Below are positions 38,642 through 48,232 of a stretch of 64,000 nucleotides of DNA, in pieces. The stretch is from JBHENC01 sp046262295 (lineage in GTDB: Bacteria; Acidobacteriota; Blastocatellia; Pyrinomonadales; Pyrinomonadaceae), in NCBI GenBank assembly GCA_046262295.1, contig JBHENC010000001.1, positions 1 through 64,000 on the forward strand, read 5' to 3'. The notes beneath the pieces were generated by a model. That model worked only from the letters and a program-made list of their open reading frames with translations. It was not told the DNA's origin and made no database searches. Position 1 is the stretch's first letter; every line of letters starts with the position of its first letter. The translations under genes and the position numbers were made by a program.

Positions 38642-39471
38642 ACAGTTTTCGCGCGCGCGCCGACGCTCTCCGGCCAGATGCGTTCACGCCCTTCCGCCTC
38701 GATCAACTCTGCGAGAAAACGGCGCGTGTGCGGCGCGCTGTAGCCCGCTTCGCGGCCATCATGATTGTTTGGCGTCGAAAAGATTTCATCGCAGAGCCGT
38801 TGCAGCGTCAAGGCTTCGTCAACGTCATACCACGCGGGCAACACTTCGACCTCGAGATTAATCTCGGCGGCGCGTTCGATTGTCTGCGAAAGAACCTGCG
38901 CGGTGCTCCACTCGATGTTTGTAAAGAGATTTTTATGCGCTTTTTTTAGTCCGATGAGATAGTAGCCGCCATCGTCGCTCGGGCCGATCACCATCCGATC
39001 ACCGGGACGAGAGAGAGAGTAGACGGCCGCCGCGAGCAGCGCGGGCGAGAGCGTCGGGCTGTCCGAATCAATCAGGCACAGCGATTCATAGCCGACTGAC
39101 AATAAATCTTCAGCGGCGTAAAAGAGCCGGTCGCCGAACGCTTCGCCGCGTTGCAGTAGCAAGCTGAAGTTACCGGGTAGCAATCCGTCGAACGCCGCTT
39201 CTGCTCCGGCGGGCGTGTAAACGGCGATGCCGGAAGCACCTCCTTCAGCGGCAACTCCGGCGATGTTGTTCGTCGTATCGCGCAGAAAACAGACGCTCAG
39301 GGCGGCGGCTTCTATGGGCGAAAGCGGTGGCACAAGCCGCGTCTTGCTCGCGCCTGCGCGCGGGGCTTTAATCATCACCGCGAGCGCACATGAACCGGCG
39401 GGCACGGGCGACGATAGCGATGATGTTGTTAGCGACGATACGGGATTAAGAATCGGATAGAAACTTTTCAT
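38638..39471 (-). CDS. TIGR04282/DUF2064-family glycosyltransferase
   Basis: 277 residues. LAVMIKAPRAGASKTRLVPP is the signature of the TIGR04282 'arsenosugar biosynthesis' glycosyltransferase-like group. LCLIDSDSPTLSPALLAAAV holds the metal DxD-type site, and DDGGYYLIGLKK and EVLPAWYDVDEALTLQRLCD complete the pattern. Despite the family name, no arsenic genes are nearby, so a role in making a nucleotide or lipid sugar for the following three genes is more likely. First gene of the operon; four-base overlap with the next. Confidence 0.85.
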   Translation of the reverse strand: MKSFYPILNPVSSLTTSSLSSPVPAGSCALAVMIKAPRAGASKTRLVPPLSPIEAAALSVCFLRDTTNNIAGVAAEGGASGIAVYTPAGAEAAFDGLLPGNFSLLLQRGEAFGDRLFYAAEDLLSVGYESLCLIDSDSPTLSPALLAAAVYSLSRPGDRMVIGPSDDGGYYLIGLKKAHKNLFTNIEWSTAQVLSQTIERAAEINLEVEVLPAWYDVDEALTLQRLCDEIFSTPNNHDGREAGYSAPHTRRFLAELIEAEGRERIWPESVGARAKTV

Positions 39472-39483
39472 TGAAAGAAAACA

Positions 39484-39516
39484 ACGGGTTCAACTCAAAT
39501 CCAAGTCTGAACCCGT
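39484..39516 (-). terminator. Terminator after the GrdB-like selenoprotein gene
   Basis: On the minus strand ACGGGTTCA (39516-39508) and TGAACCCGT (39492-39484) form a 9-bp stem, followed by TGTTTTC. It lies 30 bases after the selenoprotein stop and just before the glycosyltransferase operon. Confidence 0.6.
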
Positions 39517-39546
39517 CAAGCATACTCAAGGTCTGACTTTTAACTA

Positions 39547-40359
39547 TTACGGCGACGGCGATGACGCGGCTGACGGCTCGAAAGCCTGAAGCTCACGCGG
39601 GCTTTGCGCCGACATGAGCAGAGCGAGCGCGGCATCGAGCACGCGACGTTGCGCAGTATAATCTTTCGGTGCGCCGATTGTCTCGCCGCGCGGATGCGTG
39701 GTAACAAGCGCACGCGGATAACCGATGCGCTGCATCACGCCCTTCATCTGGCCGATGCCGATGGTGGGAATGCCGCTGGCTTCAATGGCTCTCGCAACCA
39801 ATCCGCCGGACTGGTGGCAGATCGGTCACACGGGCACAAGCAGCACGGCGTCGCACGCCGCCTCGTGCGCGGCTTCGGCAATTTTCTTCGCGGATTTCAA
39901 GTACAACTCGCGCGCGTCGGTGCAGTATCCACTGATGGAAAAGATCGGCCCCACGCTTTTGATGCGCCCCTGTTGCGCCATCTCGCGCAGGTGATCGAGC
40001 GGCAGCACGGTGTTCCAGTCGGCAAGCGCGGCGGCGTGTGGGAAATGATCGTGCGCGATTTCCAGATCGCTCGCCTTCACATCATCGGGCAAGACGCGAA
40101 AACTTGCGTCGCCCTCAATATTTTTGGCGGTGAATCGCGGCTGTTGGTCCTTAACGTAGTATCCGGCGGTTGTGAGAATCCCGAGTCGCGCCGTCTCCAG
40201 ATTTTTTGTCCAAGCTGTAAACGGCGTTTGCGTGAATTCGACGAAGGGATAATCTGCGAAAGCGTCTTTCCATTGCGCGGCGTCGAGCAACGGGCGGCGG
40301 CGCGCCAACCATGTTCGATACTCTGCTTCCCAACCCTGAAGTTCGTCTTCGTTGTTCAT
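39547..40359 (-). CDS. GrdB-family selenoprotein (in-frame TGA read as Sec178)
   Basis: The frame from ATG 40359 gives SDLEIAHDHFPHAAALAD and WNTVLPLDHLREMAQQGRI, then DAVLLVPV, TGA (39828-39826), and continues PICHQSGGLVARAIEASGIP to a TAA at 39549. The whole matches the glycine/sarcosine/betaine/D-proline reductase selenoprotein B (GrdB) family. TGA falls on the Sec of the family's UxxC redox motif (U-P-I-C). Length with Sec is 270, with no frame change or second start needed. A 7-bp stem with loop GGC lies 18 bases after the TGA, as expected for a bacterial SECIS. Non-clostridial members have unknown substrates. Sel genes are not in the window. Confidence 0.85.
39798..39814 (-). promoter_or_regulatory. 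Bacterial SECIS-like hairpin (GrdB-like gene)
   Basis: On the mRNA CCAGUCC, loop GGC, GGAUUGG: seven pairs with one G-U. The loop begins 18 bases after the UGA, and its first base is G, both within the known limits for bacterial SECIS elements. Confidence 0.7.
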
Positions 40360-40577
40360 GCAGTCTTGTTCTTGATAAGCGCGTCTGCTTTTAGACTTTC
40401 GGCAGGAGGCAGCCGCGCTTTCAAGATAACCGGCGGCGTTCGATGTCCGGTCGGAACGCTCTCGCTCGATCATAAGGCGAACACAACGGCGGTTTCCTGT
40501 CGCCGGGTGTGCCGAAGGAGAGCGTCCCGAAGAGACGAAAGGCAAAATGGTCGCGACGATCACCTGCCCGAATTCGC

Positions 40578-40970
40578 TTACGGATTGCTGTTCGAGTTCT
40601 TCGCGCCCGAATTGGAATTCTTGGCGCCCGAGTTGGTGTTCTTCGCGCCCGAGTTGGAATTCGTTGCGCCGGAATTGGTGTTCTTCGCACCGGCGTTCGA
40701 GTTGCTCGAACCGGAGTTAGTATTGGTCGCACCGGCATTGGAATTCGTCGCGCCGGAATTAGTTGAGCCGGAATTGGTCGCACCGGCGTTGGAATTGGTC
40801 GCACCGGAATTGGTGTTAGACGCCGTCCCCGAACTACTGTTGGTCGTAGTCGTAGTCGTTGTGGTATTCGTATTAGCGTTGCCGTTGGTGTTCGCGTTGT
40901 CAGTGGATGAGCAACCGGCCCAGAAAGCGGCAACCGCCAGTAAAACAAGAAACCCTAGTGTTCTTCGCAT
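40578..40970 (-). CDS. Asn/Ser/Thr-rich repeat lipoprotein
   Basis: 130 residues. A lipoprotein signal (FLVLLAVAAFWAGC, lipobox Cys19) is followed by a wholly low-complexity chain. A Thr run (TTTTTTTT) leads into degenerate 7-residue repeats of the type NSNSGAK / NTNSGAT, about 10 copies, so the DNA has 21-bp periodicity. The chain should be disordered and exposed from the membrane. No function can be assigned; spacers or surface tethers are possible. Confidence 0.6.
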   Translation of the reverse strand: MRRTLGFLVLLAVAAFWAGCSSTDNANTNGNANTNTTTTTTTTNSSSGTASNTNSGATNSNAGATNSGSTNSGATNSNAGATNTNSGSSNSNAGAKNTNSGATNSNSGAKNTNSGAKNSNSGAKNSNSNP

Positions 40971-41191
40971 GAATTTTCTCCTCGACCCAAAAGGTCTGTG
41001 CGTTAGAGAGCTATGCGCGCGACATCGGTCAGAGAAATCTCCGCGATGTCTTGCGTAATAGCCCGGTTGAAAGTAAAGCCTGTAAATCGTCGCCCTCTAT
41101 TAATAACTTAGAGCGGCGCGAGAATCAACAGGCGAATTAAGTTGTGCTCGTTTATGCGCCGGAGATTTTACTCTTCGACCGTTCGACGCGG

Positions 41192-41821
41192 CTATTTTTT
41201 ACCCATTTTTTCATTAATCTCACGAATCATGCGCAGGTGCTCTTTGAGCGTCGGCAGTGTCTTCGCGGCAAAGCCCTGCACGTCCTTATCCGTGCCGTTC
41301 ATCGCCACGCCCTCGAACGCGGCGACATCCTTTTCATGAGCCGCAACCATCTCTTTGACGTATTCACGGTCGAAATCGGCGCCGCTCAGTTTCGATAATT
41401 TCTCCATCGCTTCTTTATGCTTCGGCAGGACATCGGGCGGCAGCATAACTTTCTTCTGCTCCGCCAGACTCATCAACTCTTTCCCGGCCTTCGTATGGTC
41501 TTCGACCATATGCTGGCCGAACTGTTTGACGTCTTTGCTTGCGCCCTGCTTGGCGGCAAGCTTGCCCAATTCGACTTCCGCCATGCTGCCCGGCGCGGCG
41601 TCGTTCATAAAAGCCAGGTCGCCACCCGTCACCACCTGATCGCCTTTGTCGCTCGGCGGTTTGGCCTTTGCGTCCGGCATCGTAGCGGCGGCGTTCCCGG
41701 TCTTGTCGTTTGCGTTGGCGTTCGGCGCACTCTCGGGCGGGGTAGCACAAGCAGCCGACCACAGCAACGTGAAGAGGCCAATCGCCGCGAGAAGCATATT
41801 CGATTTTGTTTGTTTGCTCAT
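41192..41821 (-). CDS. DUF4142 lipoprotein
   Basis: 209 residues from MSKQTKSN. The lipobox is LLWSAAC, followed by an Asn/Ala/Lys linker and a DUF4142 (ferritin-like four-helix) domain. AAPGSMAEVELGKLAAKQGA, VKQFGQHMVEDHTKAGKELM and a late AAHEKDVAAFE carry conserved His/Glu residues. DUF4142 proteins are envelope-associated and often stress-induced; the biochemical role is unknown. The frame extends to 41896, but the lipoprotein signal sets the start. Confidence 0.82.
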   Translation of the reverse strand: MSKQTKSNMLLAAIGLFTLLWSAACATPPESAPNANANDKTGNAAATMPDAKAKPPSDKGDQVVTGGDLAFMNDAAPGSMAEVELGKLAAKQGASKDVKQFGQHMVEDHTKAGKELMSLAEQKKVMLPPDVLPKHKEAMEKLSKLSGADFDREYVKEMVAAHEKDVAAFEGVAMNGTDKDVQGFAAKTLPTLKEHLRMIREINEKMGKK

Positions 41822-42032
41822 CACTCGTTTCTTCCTTTCAAACTTTGGTTTCGGTTGCCGCGTGCCCGCCCGATCTACAAAACGGTTTTCGGGCAATTAC
41901 CCTGCGTCAGGCTGCCGTTCATTCGTTTCGCAAACCGTAGTGCGATATACCCCGCGCTACTCGCGCGGCATTGATGCCGGACGCGCCGAGAACATGAATC
42001 TCTGGATATCGCGCGTCTTGTAGCGTCGCGTG

Positions 42033-42530
42033 TCATCGTTCGTGCGTAAATTCATCGCGGCGACTTTCTGCGCGCAAAGCCTCGCCTGCCGTCCACGTCG
42101 CCGCTCCGAGCAGAAGAAGGTCTTTAATCAAAAACTGTCCCGTCCCGCCAAGCACAGGAAACCCGTAGCCCTGTTGCCAGACTCGCGGCGCGGAAAAGAA
42201 AAAGCTCAGCGTGATTAAGGACATCAGGATTGCGCCGATGCTGCCGATAGCTGAAATTTTCGGCCAGAACGCTCTGGTGGCGATGAGCGCAGCCAATCCG
42301 ATCTCCGTCAGGCCGAGCAGATTGGAGACCATCTGTACGCTCATCACTTGATAAGTCCATGAAAGAAGCGGGCTGGTGGACACGAGTCCGCGTATGCCTT
42401 CAGCCTCGTAAGTGGTGAACTTCATGCCGCCGATCCATAACAGAATCAGCACCAGGCCGTAGCGTATGATGTTCCCGCCGATTCGCTCAAGTTTCACGCC
42501 CGCCTGAGGGCTTGCGATAGTCGTCGCCAT
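42033..42530 (-). CDS. DUF417 (YkgB/RclC-like) membrane protein A
   Basis: 165 residues, four membrane segments. YGLVLILLWIGGMKFTTYEA and EGIRGLVSTSPLLSW, then GQFLIKDLLLLGAATWTAGEAL, are DUF417 signatures. The E. coli member RclC belongs to the reactive-chlorine resistance system, but no rclA/rclB partner is here. A paralogue follows 156 bp upstream on the same strand. Confidence 0.85.
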   Translation of the reverse strand: MATTIASPQAGVKLERIGGNIIRYGLVLILLWIGGMKFTTYEAEGIRGLVSTSPLLSWTYQVMSVQMVSNLLGLTEIGLAALIATRAFWPKISAIGSIGAILMSLITLSFFFSAPRVWQQGYGFPVLGGTGQFLIKDLLLLGAATWTAGEALRAESRRDEFTHER

Positions 42531-42686
42531 TTCAATCTCCCCGCCCGGTTAAGGGCACTCCCGGCAGCAGCAGATATTTTCGCGCCGCCCTCCACCAATC
42601 CGCGCCGCAGGCACACGGCTGTAATCAAGGGGCGAATTAAGAAACCCAGTCCGCAAATACGAGGCTGTTCAACGCGCGCAGAGCGG

Positions 42687-43175
42687 TCATCTACGGCGGG
42701 CGGCGCGCAAAGCTTCGCCCGCCGTCCAGATTGCGGCTCCGAGCAGCATCAAATCTTTTACGAGAAACTGTCCCGGAAACGGCGACGGAAACGGAAATCC
42801 ATATCCCGGCTGCCACACGCCCGGCGTCGTCAGAACGAACGTCAGCGTGAGGAGAAACATGATCGTCGCGCCGATGCTGCCGATAGCGGATACCTGCGGC
42901 GCGATGGGGCGCGTCGCAATCAAGATGCCCAGCGTGATCTCGATGATGCCAATCAGCGCGGCGAAGCTTCGCACACTAAGCACGCTGTACCCCCAGGACA
43001 TCAGCGGCGAGTTTTGCACCAGCGGTTGAATGGCTTCGGCTTCGTATGCGGTAAACTTCAATGCTCCGACCGACAACAAGATAATCACCAACCCGTAACG
43101 AATGACGTTCGCGCCGACGTTTTCCAGCGTGTATGCGATGTCGCTGCTATCCGTGCGCTCCATTGTCGTTGCCAT
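42687..43175 (-). CDS. DUF417 (YkgB/RclC-like) membrane protein B
   Basis: 162 residues, paralogue of the preceding DUF417 gene: YGLVIILLSVGALKFTAYEA, QPLVQNSPLMSWGYSVLSV, GQFLVKDLMLLGAAIWTAGE. Four predicted membrane segments. The two copies differ enough to be an old duplication. GGAGGCGA precedes the start. A role in oxidant stress is suggested only by the RclC family link. Confidence 0.85.
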   Translation of the reverse strand: MATTMERTDSSDIAYTLENVGANVIRYGLVIILLSVGALKFTAYEAEAIQPLVQNSPLMSWGYSVLSVRSFAALIGIIEITLGILIATRPIAPQVSAIGSIGATIMFLLTLTFVLTTPGVWQPGYGFPFPSPFPGQFLVKDLMLLGAAIWTAGEALRAARRR

Positions 43176-43396
43176 TTTGTCGCCTCCTTAGCGGCTGTTA
43201 GGTGAAAGGCGTCGCATCTTTGAACCGCATCTGCTGTTTCGTCTCGCGCTTCATCGAGCGGCGGCGTTATACGTGAAAAGCCATCTATGAAAAGTCACTC
43301 ATGAAAAACATCCTGCGCCCGCCATTGAATTCCGGTGGAAGGTGTGCCTGCGAGTTGATGCGGCTTCCGATTCGGCGACTTCTCGCGGCTTGACGG

Positions 43397-45244
43397 TCAG
43401 CCGCCCTGCTGCATCACTGCCCTGCTGACAACAGGCGGCGGCATCTCCGGCAGCGGCGTGGATGGCGCATAGCCTTCGGGAAGATCGCCGTTGTCGGCGC
43501 GCAAATATTGCCATTGCTTCGGCTTGAGCGATGCGAGCAGTTCTTTGCGCGTCTTCGTCTTAAATGGCCGCCCGGCATAAATCTTGCCCATTTGATCCAG
43601 CCTTTTTTCCGAGAGCGCGCCGGAGAACATCAAGAGCGGATAAGTAAAGTTCGGGCCGTTCAATTGCCGCAGCTTATAGAGCCACATCGCCACCGAGCCG
43701 ACGCGCCACGCCATCGGCCCCCACCAACTTTGCTGGCCGGGACGCAAATTCATCTTCCAGCACTTCATCATCAACTGCCATTGCAGCACGGAGAGCTGCC
43801 GCGTCTGCGTGACGCCTTCGGCGTTCGCCATCTTCGTATCATGAAGCGGCGTGAAGATTGACGGAATCAAGAACGCGAACAATCCGCGCCGTTCGATTTC
43901 GTAAACGAGATCGAGCGTTTCCTTCACGTCCTGATCCGTCTCGTCAGGGCTGCCGACGATCAACGTCATCGCCGGAAACCAATTATTCTCGTTCATCACG
44001 CGCAGGCCTTCGAGCACGATTGACGGCCACTCGTCTATCGCAAATGGCACGCCCTTGCTCGGCATAATCCGCTTCGCCATGCGCACCGAGCCGGTCTCCA
44101 GACCGATGAGCGGGGCGAGCGCCTTCTTTTCGGGATGGCTACTCAAGTGCGGAAAATGAATCGGCGATTTGGGCAACAGCAGTTCCGATAGTTTCTTAAT
44201 CAAGAGCGGATCAACAACCGCCGGAGCGATGGTCGCGTGGCTCAAGACGTGCTGTTCGACGCCCGGCGTATTGACGATGTCGCCGTAGAGATCAAGCAAG
44301 GCTTCACGGTTCGGAAAGTAGAAAGGCGTGTCCGTCCCCACCTGCCCCCAGATGAACATATCTTCGGTGGCAAGCGAAATCTGTTTGTTGCCGTCGCGCA
44401 CGTTGGCGCGCACGGCGTCCATGATTTTATGTTTCGGCAGATCGATCTGCGGATTCAAATCGGGCACGCAGAATTTGCAACGACGGCCGCAGCCCGTCGT
44501 CATCTCGACGACGCCGAAGGTCGTGCGCTTGTCCGGGAAAAGAATCGCGTCGCGGTCTTTCGGGTGATGCACGTCAACGCGGCGCGGCAACTCTTCGCCC
44601 GCAATCGCCTTGCGGAAAAGCTCCATCGTGTCAGCGGATTCGCTGCGCCCCTCGACGATGCAATCCACGCCGAGTTCTTCGTAAGTGTCCGTTTGAATGA
44701 TCTGCCAGCCGCCCGAGCCGCCGACGATGGTTTTGAAGTTTTTGCGAAACGGACTCGCCTTGATTTTGGCGAACAACTCTCGCGCGTAATGCGAATTGAT
44801 CGGCATCTTCGACGAGCCGAACATAGAAGTATAAACGCCTGCGGCGAAGGTCACGCCGAGCGGGTTGTGCGTCGAGACGGCAACGACGCGCGTGCGCTCG
44901 CCGACGAATTTTTCGAGGTCTTCGGGGAAGCACGCGACAATGTCTTCCGGCTGATACTCGCGCAGTAGAGATGCTTCGACGAGCCGCACGCCCGCTGGCA
45001 TGTACCGCGCCGAGCCATCCGCCTCGCGCTCTACTTCGCGCCACTTCGGATACTTGCGATTCAGGACGCCTTCCATCCAGATCGGCAGCGACGCCATCGC
45101 CATCTGAATGAAGTAACCGGCGTGGTCAATGGATTCCGTCAGCGGCGCGGTCAGCACGATCAGTTTGCCACCGTCCGAGGGCATCACGGCGTGGGGTTCG
45201 TCAACGATTGCTTTCGGCTCTACAGCGCGGACATTCTCCTGCAT
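43397..45244 (-). CDS. B12-binding radical SAM protein
   Basis: 615 residues. An N-terminal domain with a cobalamin-binding-like Rossmann region (about 85-200, VVAVSTHNPLGVT, IVGGSGGWQIIQ) is followed by the radical SAM core. Its cluster motif is Cys252-x3-Cys256-x2-Cys259 (TGCGRRCKFCVPD). GLETGSVRMAKRIMPSKG and MTLIVGSPDETDQDVKETLD are further SAM-barrel segments. Class B members methylate or cyclise diverse substrates; the product is not predictable. A methyltransferase gene lies upstream on the same strand, 155 bp away. Confidence 0.85.
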   Translation of the reverse strand: MQENVRAVEPKAIVDEPHAVMPSDGGKLIVLTAPLTESIDHAGYFIQMAMASLPIWMEGVLNRKYPKWREVEREADGSARYMPAGVRLVEASLLREYQPEDIVACFPEDLEKFVGERTRVVAVSTHNPLGVTFAAGVYTSMFGSSKMPINSHYARELFAKIKASPFRKNFKTIVGGSGGWQIIQTDTYEELGVDCIVEGRSESADTMELFRKAIAGEELPRRVDVHHPKDRDAILFPDKRTTFGVVEMTTGCGRRCKFCVPDLNPQIDLPKHKIMDAVRANVRDGNKQISLATEDMFIWGQVGTDTPFYFPNREALLDLYGDIVNTPGVEQHVLSHATIAPAVVDPLLIKKLSELLLPKSPIHFPHLSSHPEKKALAPLIGLETGSVRMAKRIMPSKGVPFAIDEWPSIVLEGLRVMNENNWFPAMTLIVGSPDETDQDVKETLDLVYEIERRGLFAFLIPSIFTPLHDTKMANAEGVTQTRQLSVLQWQLMMKCWKMNLRPGQQSWWGPMAWRVGSVAMWLYKLRQLNGPNFTYPLLMFSGALSEKRLDQMGKIYAGRPFKTKTRKELLASLKPKQWQYLRADNGDLPEGYAPSTPLPEMPPPVVSRAVMQQGG

Positions 45245-45399
45245 ACTGCTGATTCCTCCTGCATTCGTAAGGCTACTGCGCGCCGCATAATATCAGGGTT
45301 TTCGGTGCGACGGTTCGTGCTTTTAATCTCCTTACAATGACGACGCATTTCTGAAGTTCACCGCGCTCGAATCAATTCGCCGTCAAAACAGCGAAGAAA

Positions 45400-46149
45400 T
45401 CAAATCTCAAAAGAGATCGCGTCGTGCTGCCGGTCTTTTTCGCAGACCGCGTATTGATACCAGGCGTCCTGCCAACGCTCGACGCGCTTCCAGGGCTGCG
45501 ATTCGACGAGCGCGCCGAACTCCGTTGAAGACATAATCGCAATGCGGCGCGGTTCACGATAAGAGCCGGGACGCTCGCGGCAAAAGCCGATCAAGCGCGC
45601 GAGCAGCCACATCGCGTGAAGCGGAATCGCGGCGCGTATCATCGAGCGCGGCTCGGCGATAAAGCAACGTCCGCCCGGTTGCAGCACGCGGTGCATCTCG
45701 GAGAGAGCGCGCTTTCGCTCCGGTAGAATCGTGAACAGGCGCGAGGCCACCACCGCGTCGAAAGTATCGCCGTGCCAGCCAAGCGCGAGCACATCTGCTT
45801 TTTCAAAATGGCAGTTAGCGAGGCCGCGATCTTCCGCTCGCAAACGCGCGCGACGCAGTTGCAACTCCGCGCGGTCAATGCCCGTCACTTGCAGCCCGGC
45901 GAAGTTTCCGGCGAGGCGGCATGAATAAAAGCCGGGGCCGCAGCCGATTTCCAGCAGGCGCGTGCGCGCGGGAGGCGCATCGTCAGGCCAGAGGGCGGCA
46001 CTGATGCGCTCCGTGTCGTCGCGGAACAGATGCTCGCGGCAGAAAGCGTACAGCCAGTGAAAACGCTCGAAAAGACTTTCCGGTTCATCGCTCGCAGGAT
46101 AACTTGCTGACTCGGCTCGAACAGCTTCTCGCACACTCTCCATAGACAC
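45400..46149 (-). CDS. SAM-dependent methyltransferase (class I)
   Basis: 249 residues. Motif I is LLEIGCGPGFYSCRLA, then VTGIDRAELQLRRARLR and FEKADVLALGWHGDTFDAVV, and the post-motif HRVLQPGGRCFIAEPR. It resembles UbiE/Methyltransf_11 enzymes that methylate small molecules. It is encoded upstream of the radical SAM gene on the same strand; a joint pathway is possible but untested. Confidence 0.85.
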   Translation of the reverse strand: MSMESVREAVRAESASYPASDEPESLFERFHWLYAFCREHLFRDDTERISAALWPDDAPPARTRLLEIGCGPGFYSCRLAGNFAGLQVTGIDRAELQLRRARLRAEDRGLANCHFEKADVLALGWHGDTFDAVVASRLFTILPERKRALSEMHRVLQPGGRCFIAEPRSMIRAAIPLHAMWLLARLIGFCRERPGSYREPRRIAIMSSTEFGALVESQPWKRVERWQDAWYQYAVCEKDRQHDAISFEI

Positions 46150-46210
46150 CCTTTGCTCTCCCTCTTCAATTAGTAACGTTCGCCGCGAAGCTTAATCGCG
46201 CCTGCCGGGA

Positions 46211-47818
46211 TCAGACCACGCGCGCTTTGATCTTGTAGTAGCCGGTTGCGCCCTGCGGCACTGTGCCGCGCTCCTGACTCGGCTGCAACTCGCCTTTGCC
46301 ATCGGTGGCGCGCACCATCAACTTGTGCTCGCCCGCTTGACCCGGCTGCCAGTCATAAATCCAGAACGCCCACGTGAGGCGCGTGCCCGGCATAGTGATT
46401 TTCGCGTCCTGCCATGATCGCCCGCCGTCAGTGCTGACTTCGACGCGGGATACGCCGCGATCACCGGCAAACGCGACGCCCTTTAATGGAACGACTGTGC
46501 CGCGCGACACGGGTTTGCTCAAATCCGGCGCGTCAATACGCGAGTGTGTGGCGATGACGAAGTTCGGCCCCCACCCTTGCCGCTCGTAAAAGCCTTTCGC
46601 ATCGTGGTCAACAAGCTCTATGCGTGTCACCCATTTGACGTTCTTTTCGCCGTACAAGCCCGGCACGATGACGCGCACGGGATAGCCGTGACGCTCCGGC
46701 AAAGGCTCGCCGTTCATCTCATACACGACGAGCGTCGTCGGCTCCATCGCCTTCTCTATCGAAAACGAATCCGAGTAATTATCAACGCCGTGCAGAAAGA
46801 CCTCTTTAACGCCCGCGTGCGGCCCGGCGGCTTCGATCAGGCTGCGCAACGGCACGCCCTTCCACGCGGCATTGCTCATCAAACCGCCGTCCACCTCATT
46901 GCTGATGCACATCAAAGTGGTTTCCTGAGTGACGGCGGGCAGCGCCGTCAAATCTTCAAAGCGATAGACGCGCGAGCGATCAACCATGCCCGTGATTTCG
47001 AGTTGCCAGTTGCCACGTTCGACGCGCGGATCAATAACGTTCTTTGTGACCACGTAGAACTTATCGTTCGGCGTGATGAATTGCAGGTCTGTGCCGAGAT
47101 ATTTCGTGCCGTCGTAACTGAAAGTCGCTTGATTGTAGAGCCGACGCAGCAGGGCGCCGAGTCCGACGGCAATGACTGCCCCTGCGCCCGCGACCAGCAC
47201 AGCGCGGCGCGCGGTCGGGCGATTATCCGGCGACGGATGGCGCAGCGGCTCAGGTCTGGTAATCAAGCCGTAAAAGATGATGAGAGCCACTCCGCAAATC
47301 GCGTAGGAGATTAAAAGGGCGGCGGCGTTGATGAGCGTTGCGGGGCTGGGCGGCAGTCCGCGATAGTGCGTGCCGAGCACAGGCCAGAGCATAAGCAACG
47401 ACACGAGCCACAAAGCGATAACGAAAAACGCGATGAACAACAGGCCGCTTCGATTCGTGCCGAAGCGTCCCGTCTGGTCGGGCGCTTTCGCGCGCGCACG
47501 TTCTACGATGAAAGCGTAAAGCAGACCGCCGAGGCCGCCGACAACGAGTTGGCCGACGATGGCGGAAGCGAAACCGAGCTGTTTTAGTTGGTTGTATCCG
47601 CCCGCGGTGCTAAGCAACTTAAGAAACTTATCAACGGGCAGAGCTGACGCGACGCGGTCGCCGATTAATTCGGACGGTGTGGCGATGCCGAAGACGTTGC
47701 GCAATAAAATAAAGACGAACGACATCAGCAACGCGGCAATCAATCCCGCCAGAATTCCCGTGCCGAGCAGTACGCCCAGCCCGGTGCGTTTCGCTGGCAG
47801 TTGGTCTTCATCAGCCAT
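46211..47818 (-). CDS. Membrane-anchored sulfite-oxidase-fold molybdopterin oxidoreductase
   Basis: 535 residues. The N-terminal 225 residues hold about five membrane segments. The molybdopterin domain follows (about 245-425), with the Mo-ligand Cys304 in TLMCISNEVDGG and NAAWKGVPLRSLIEAAGP, VFLHGVDNYSDSFSIEKAM and LPERHGYPVRVIVPGLYG. A C-terminal Mo-co dimerisation (Ig-like) domain ends the protein (VSRVEVSTDGGRSWQDA). This arrangement differs from MsrP, which has a separate haem membrane subunit. The substrate is unknown; sulfite or sulfoxide chemistry is the family norm. Confidence 0.88.
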   Translation of the reverse strand: MADEDQLPAKRTGLGVLLGTGILAGLIAALLMSFVFILLRNVFGIATPSELIGDRVASALPVDKFLKLLSTAGGYNQLKQLGFASAIVGQLVVGGLGGLLYAFIVERARAKAPDQTGRFGTNRSGLLFIAFFVIALWLVSLLMLWPVLGTHYRGLPPSPATLINAAALLISYAICGVALIIFYGLITRPEPLRHPSPDNRPTARRAVLVAGAGAVIAVGLGALLRRLYNQATFSYDGTKYLGTDLQFITPNDKFYVVTKNVIDPRVERGNWQLEITGMVDRSRVYRFEDLTALPAVTQETTLMCISNEVDGGLMSNAAWKGVPLRSLIEAAGPHAGVKEVFLHGVDNYSDSFSIEKAMEPTTLVVYEMNGEPLPERHGYPVRVIVPGLYGEKNVKWVTRIELVDHDAKGFYERQGWGPNFVIATHSRIDAPDLSKPVSRGTVVPLKGVAFAGDRGVSRVEVSTDGGRSWQDAKITMPGTRLTWAFWIYDWQPGQAGEHKLMVRATDGKGELQPSQERGTVPQGATGYYKIKARVV

Positions 47819-48232
47819 GATTTTTTCACCTGCATCTTATAGACACTTGTGCCGGTTTGTGGCAAGCACCGACAAACGCCGGAGCGGGGCGCTATCGTCA
47901 CCAATCGAGTGCCGCAGTTAAAGAAGACTTCAAAAGGCGTGTGGGCGCGGAAAGACGGCGATTTCGTCAATGCTGCTTTCAGAATCGCCTTAACGTGCGG
48001 CCTGCGCCGCGCACACAACCCGCGTGTCTGGTTCAATTAAACCACTATTGCCCGTAAAATCTTCCCGTATACAGGCTATATGCCCGTGCCGCGCAAATAT
48101 ATTCCTTAGCCTTCGAGTTCTTCGCACAGCGACGCGGTGGATGAGAATCTTGCGACTGAAACTAAAACCGAATCATGCTTCTGGTTTCCGAGTAACGAGT
48201 TCCTGAAGTGTTCGTCCGCAATTCAGTTCAGG
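47819..48232. other. 414-bp gap without a supported gene
   Basis: Short frames exist on both strands but none has a domain pattern or convincing start. No tRNA, attC or terminator with a T-run was found. The last part lies downstream of the DsbA-like selenoprotein gene. Confidence 0.45.

Noticed and set aside
47740..48036. Frame of about 98 codons with several Cys and Arg
   Set aside because: It overlaps the start of the molybdopterin oxidoreductase gene and shows no recognisable domain.
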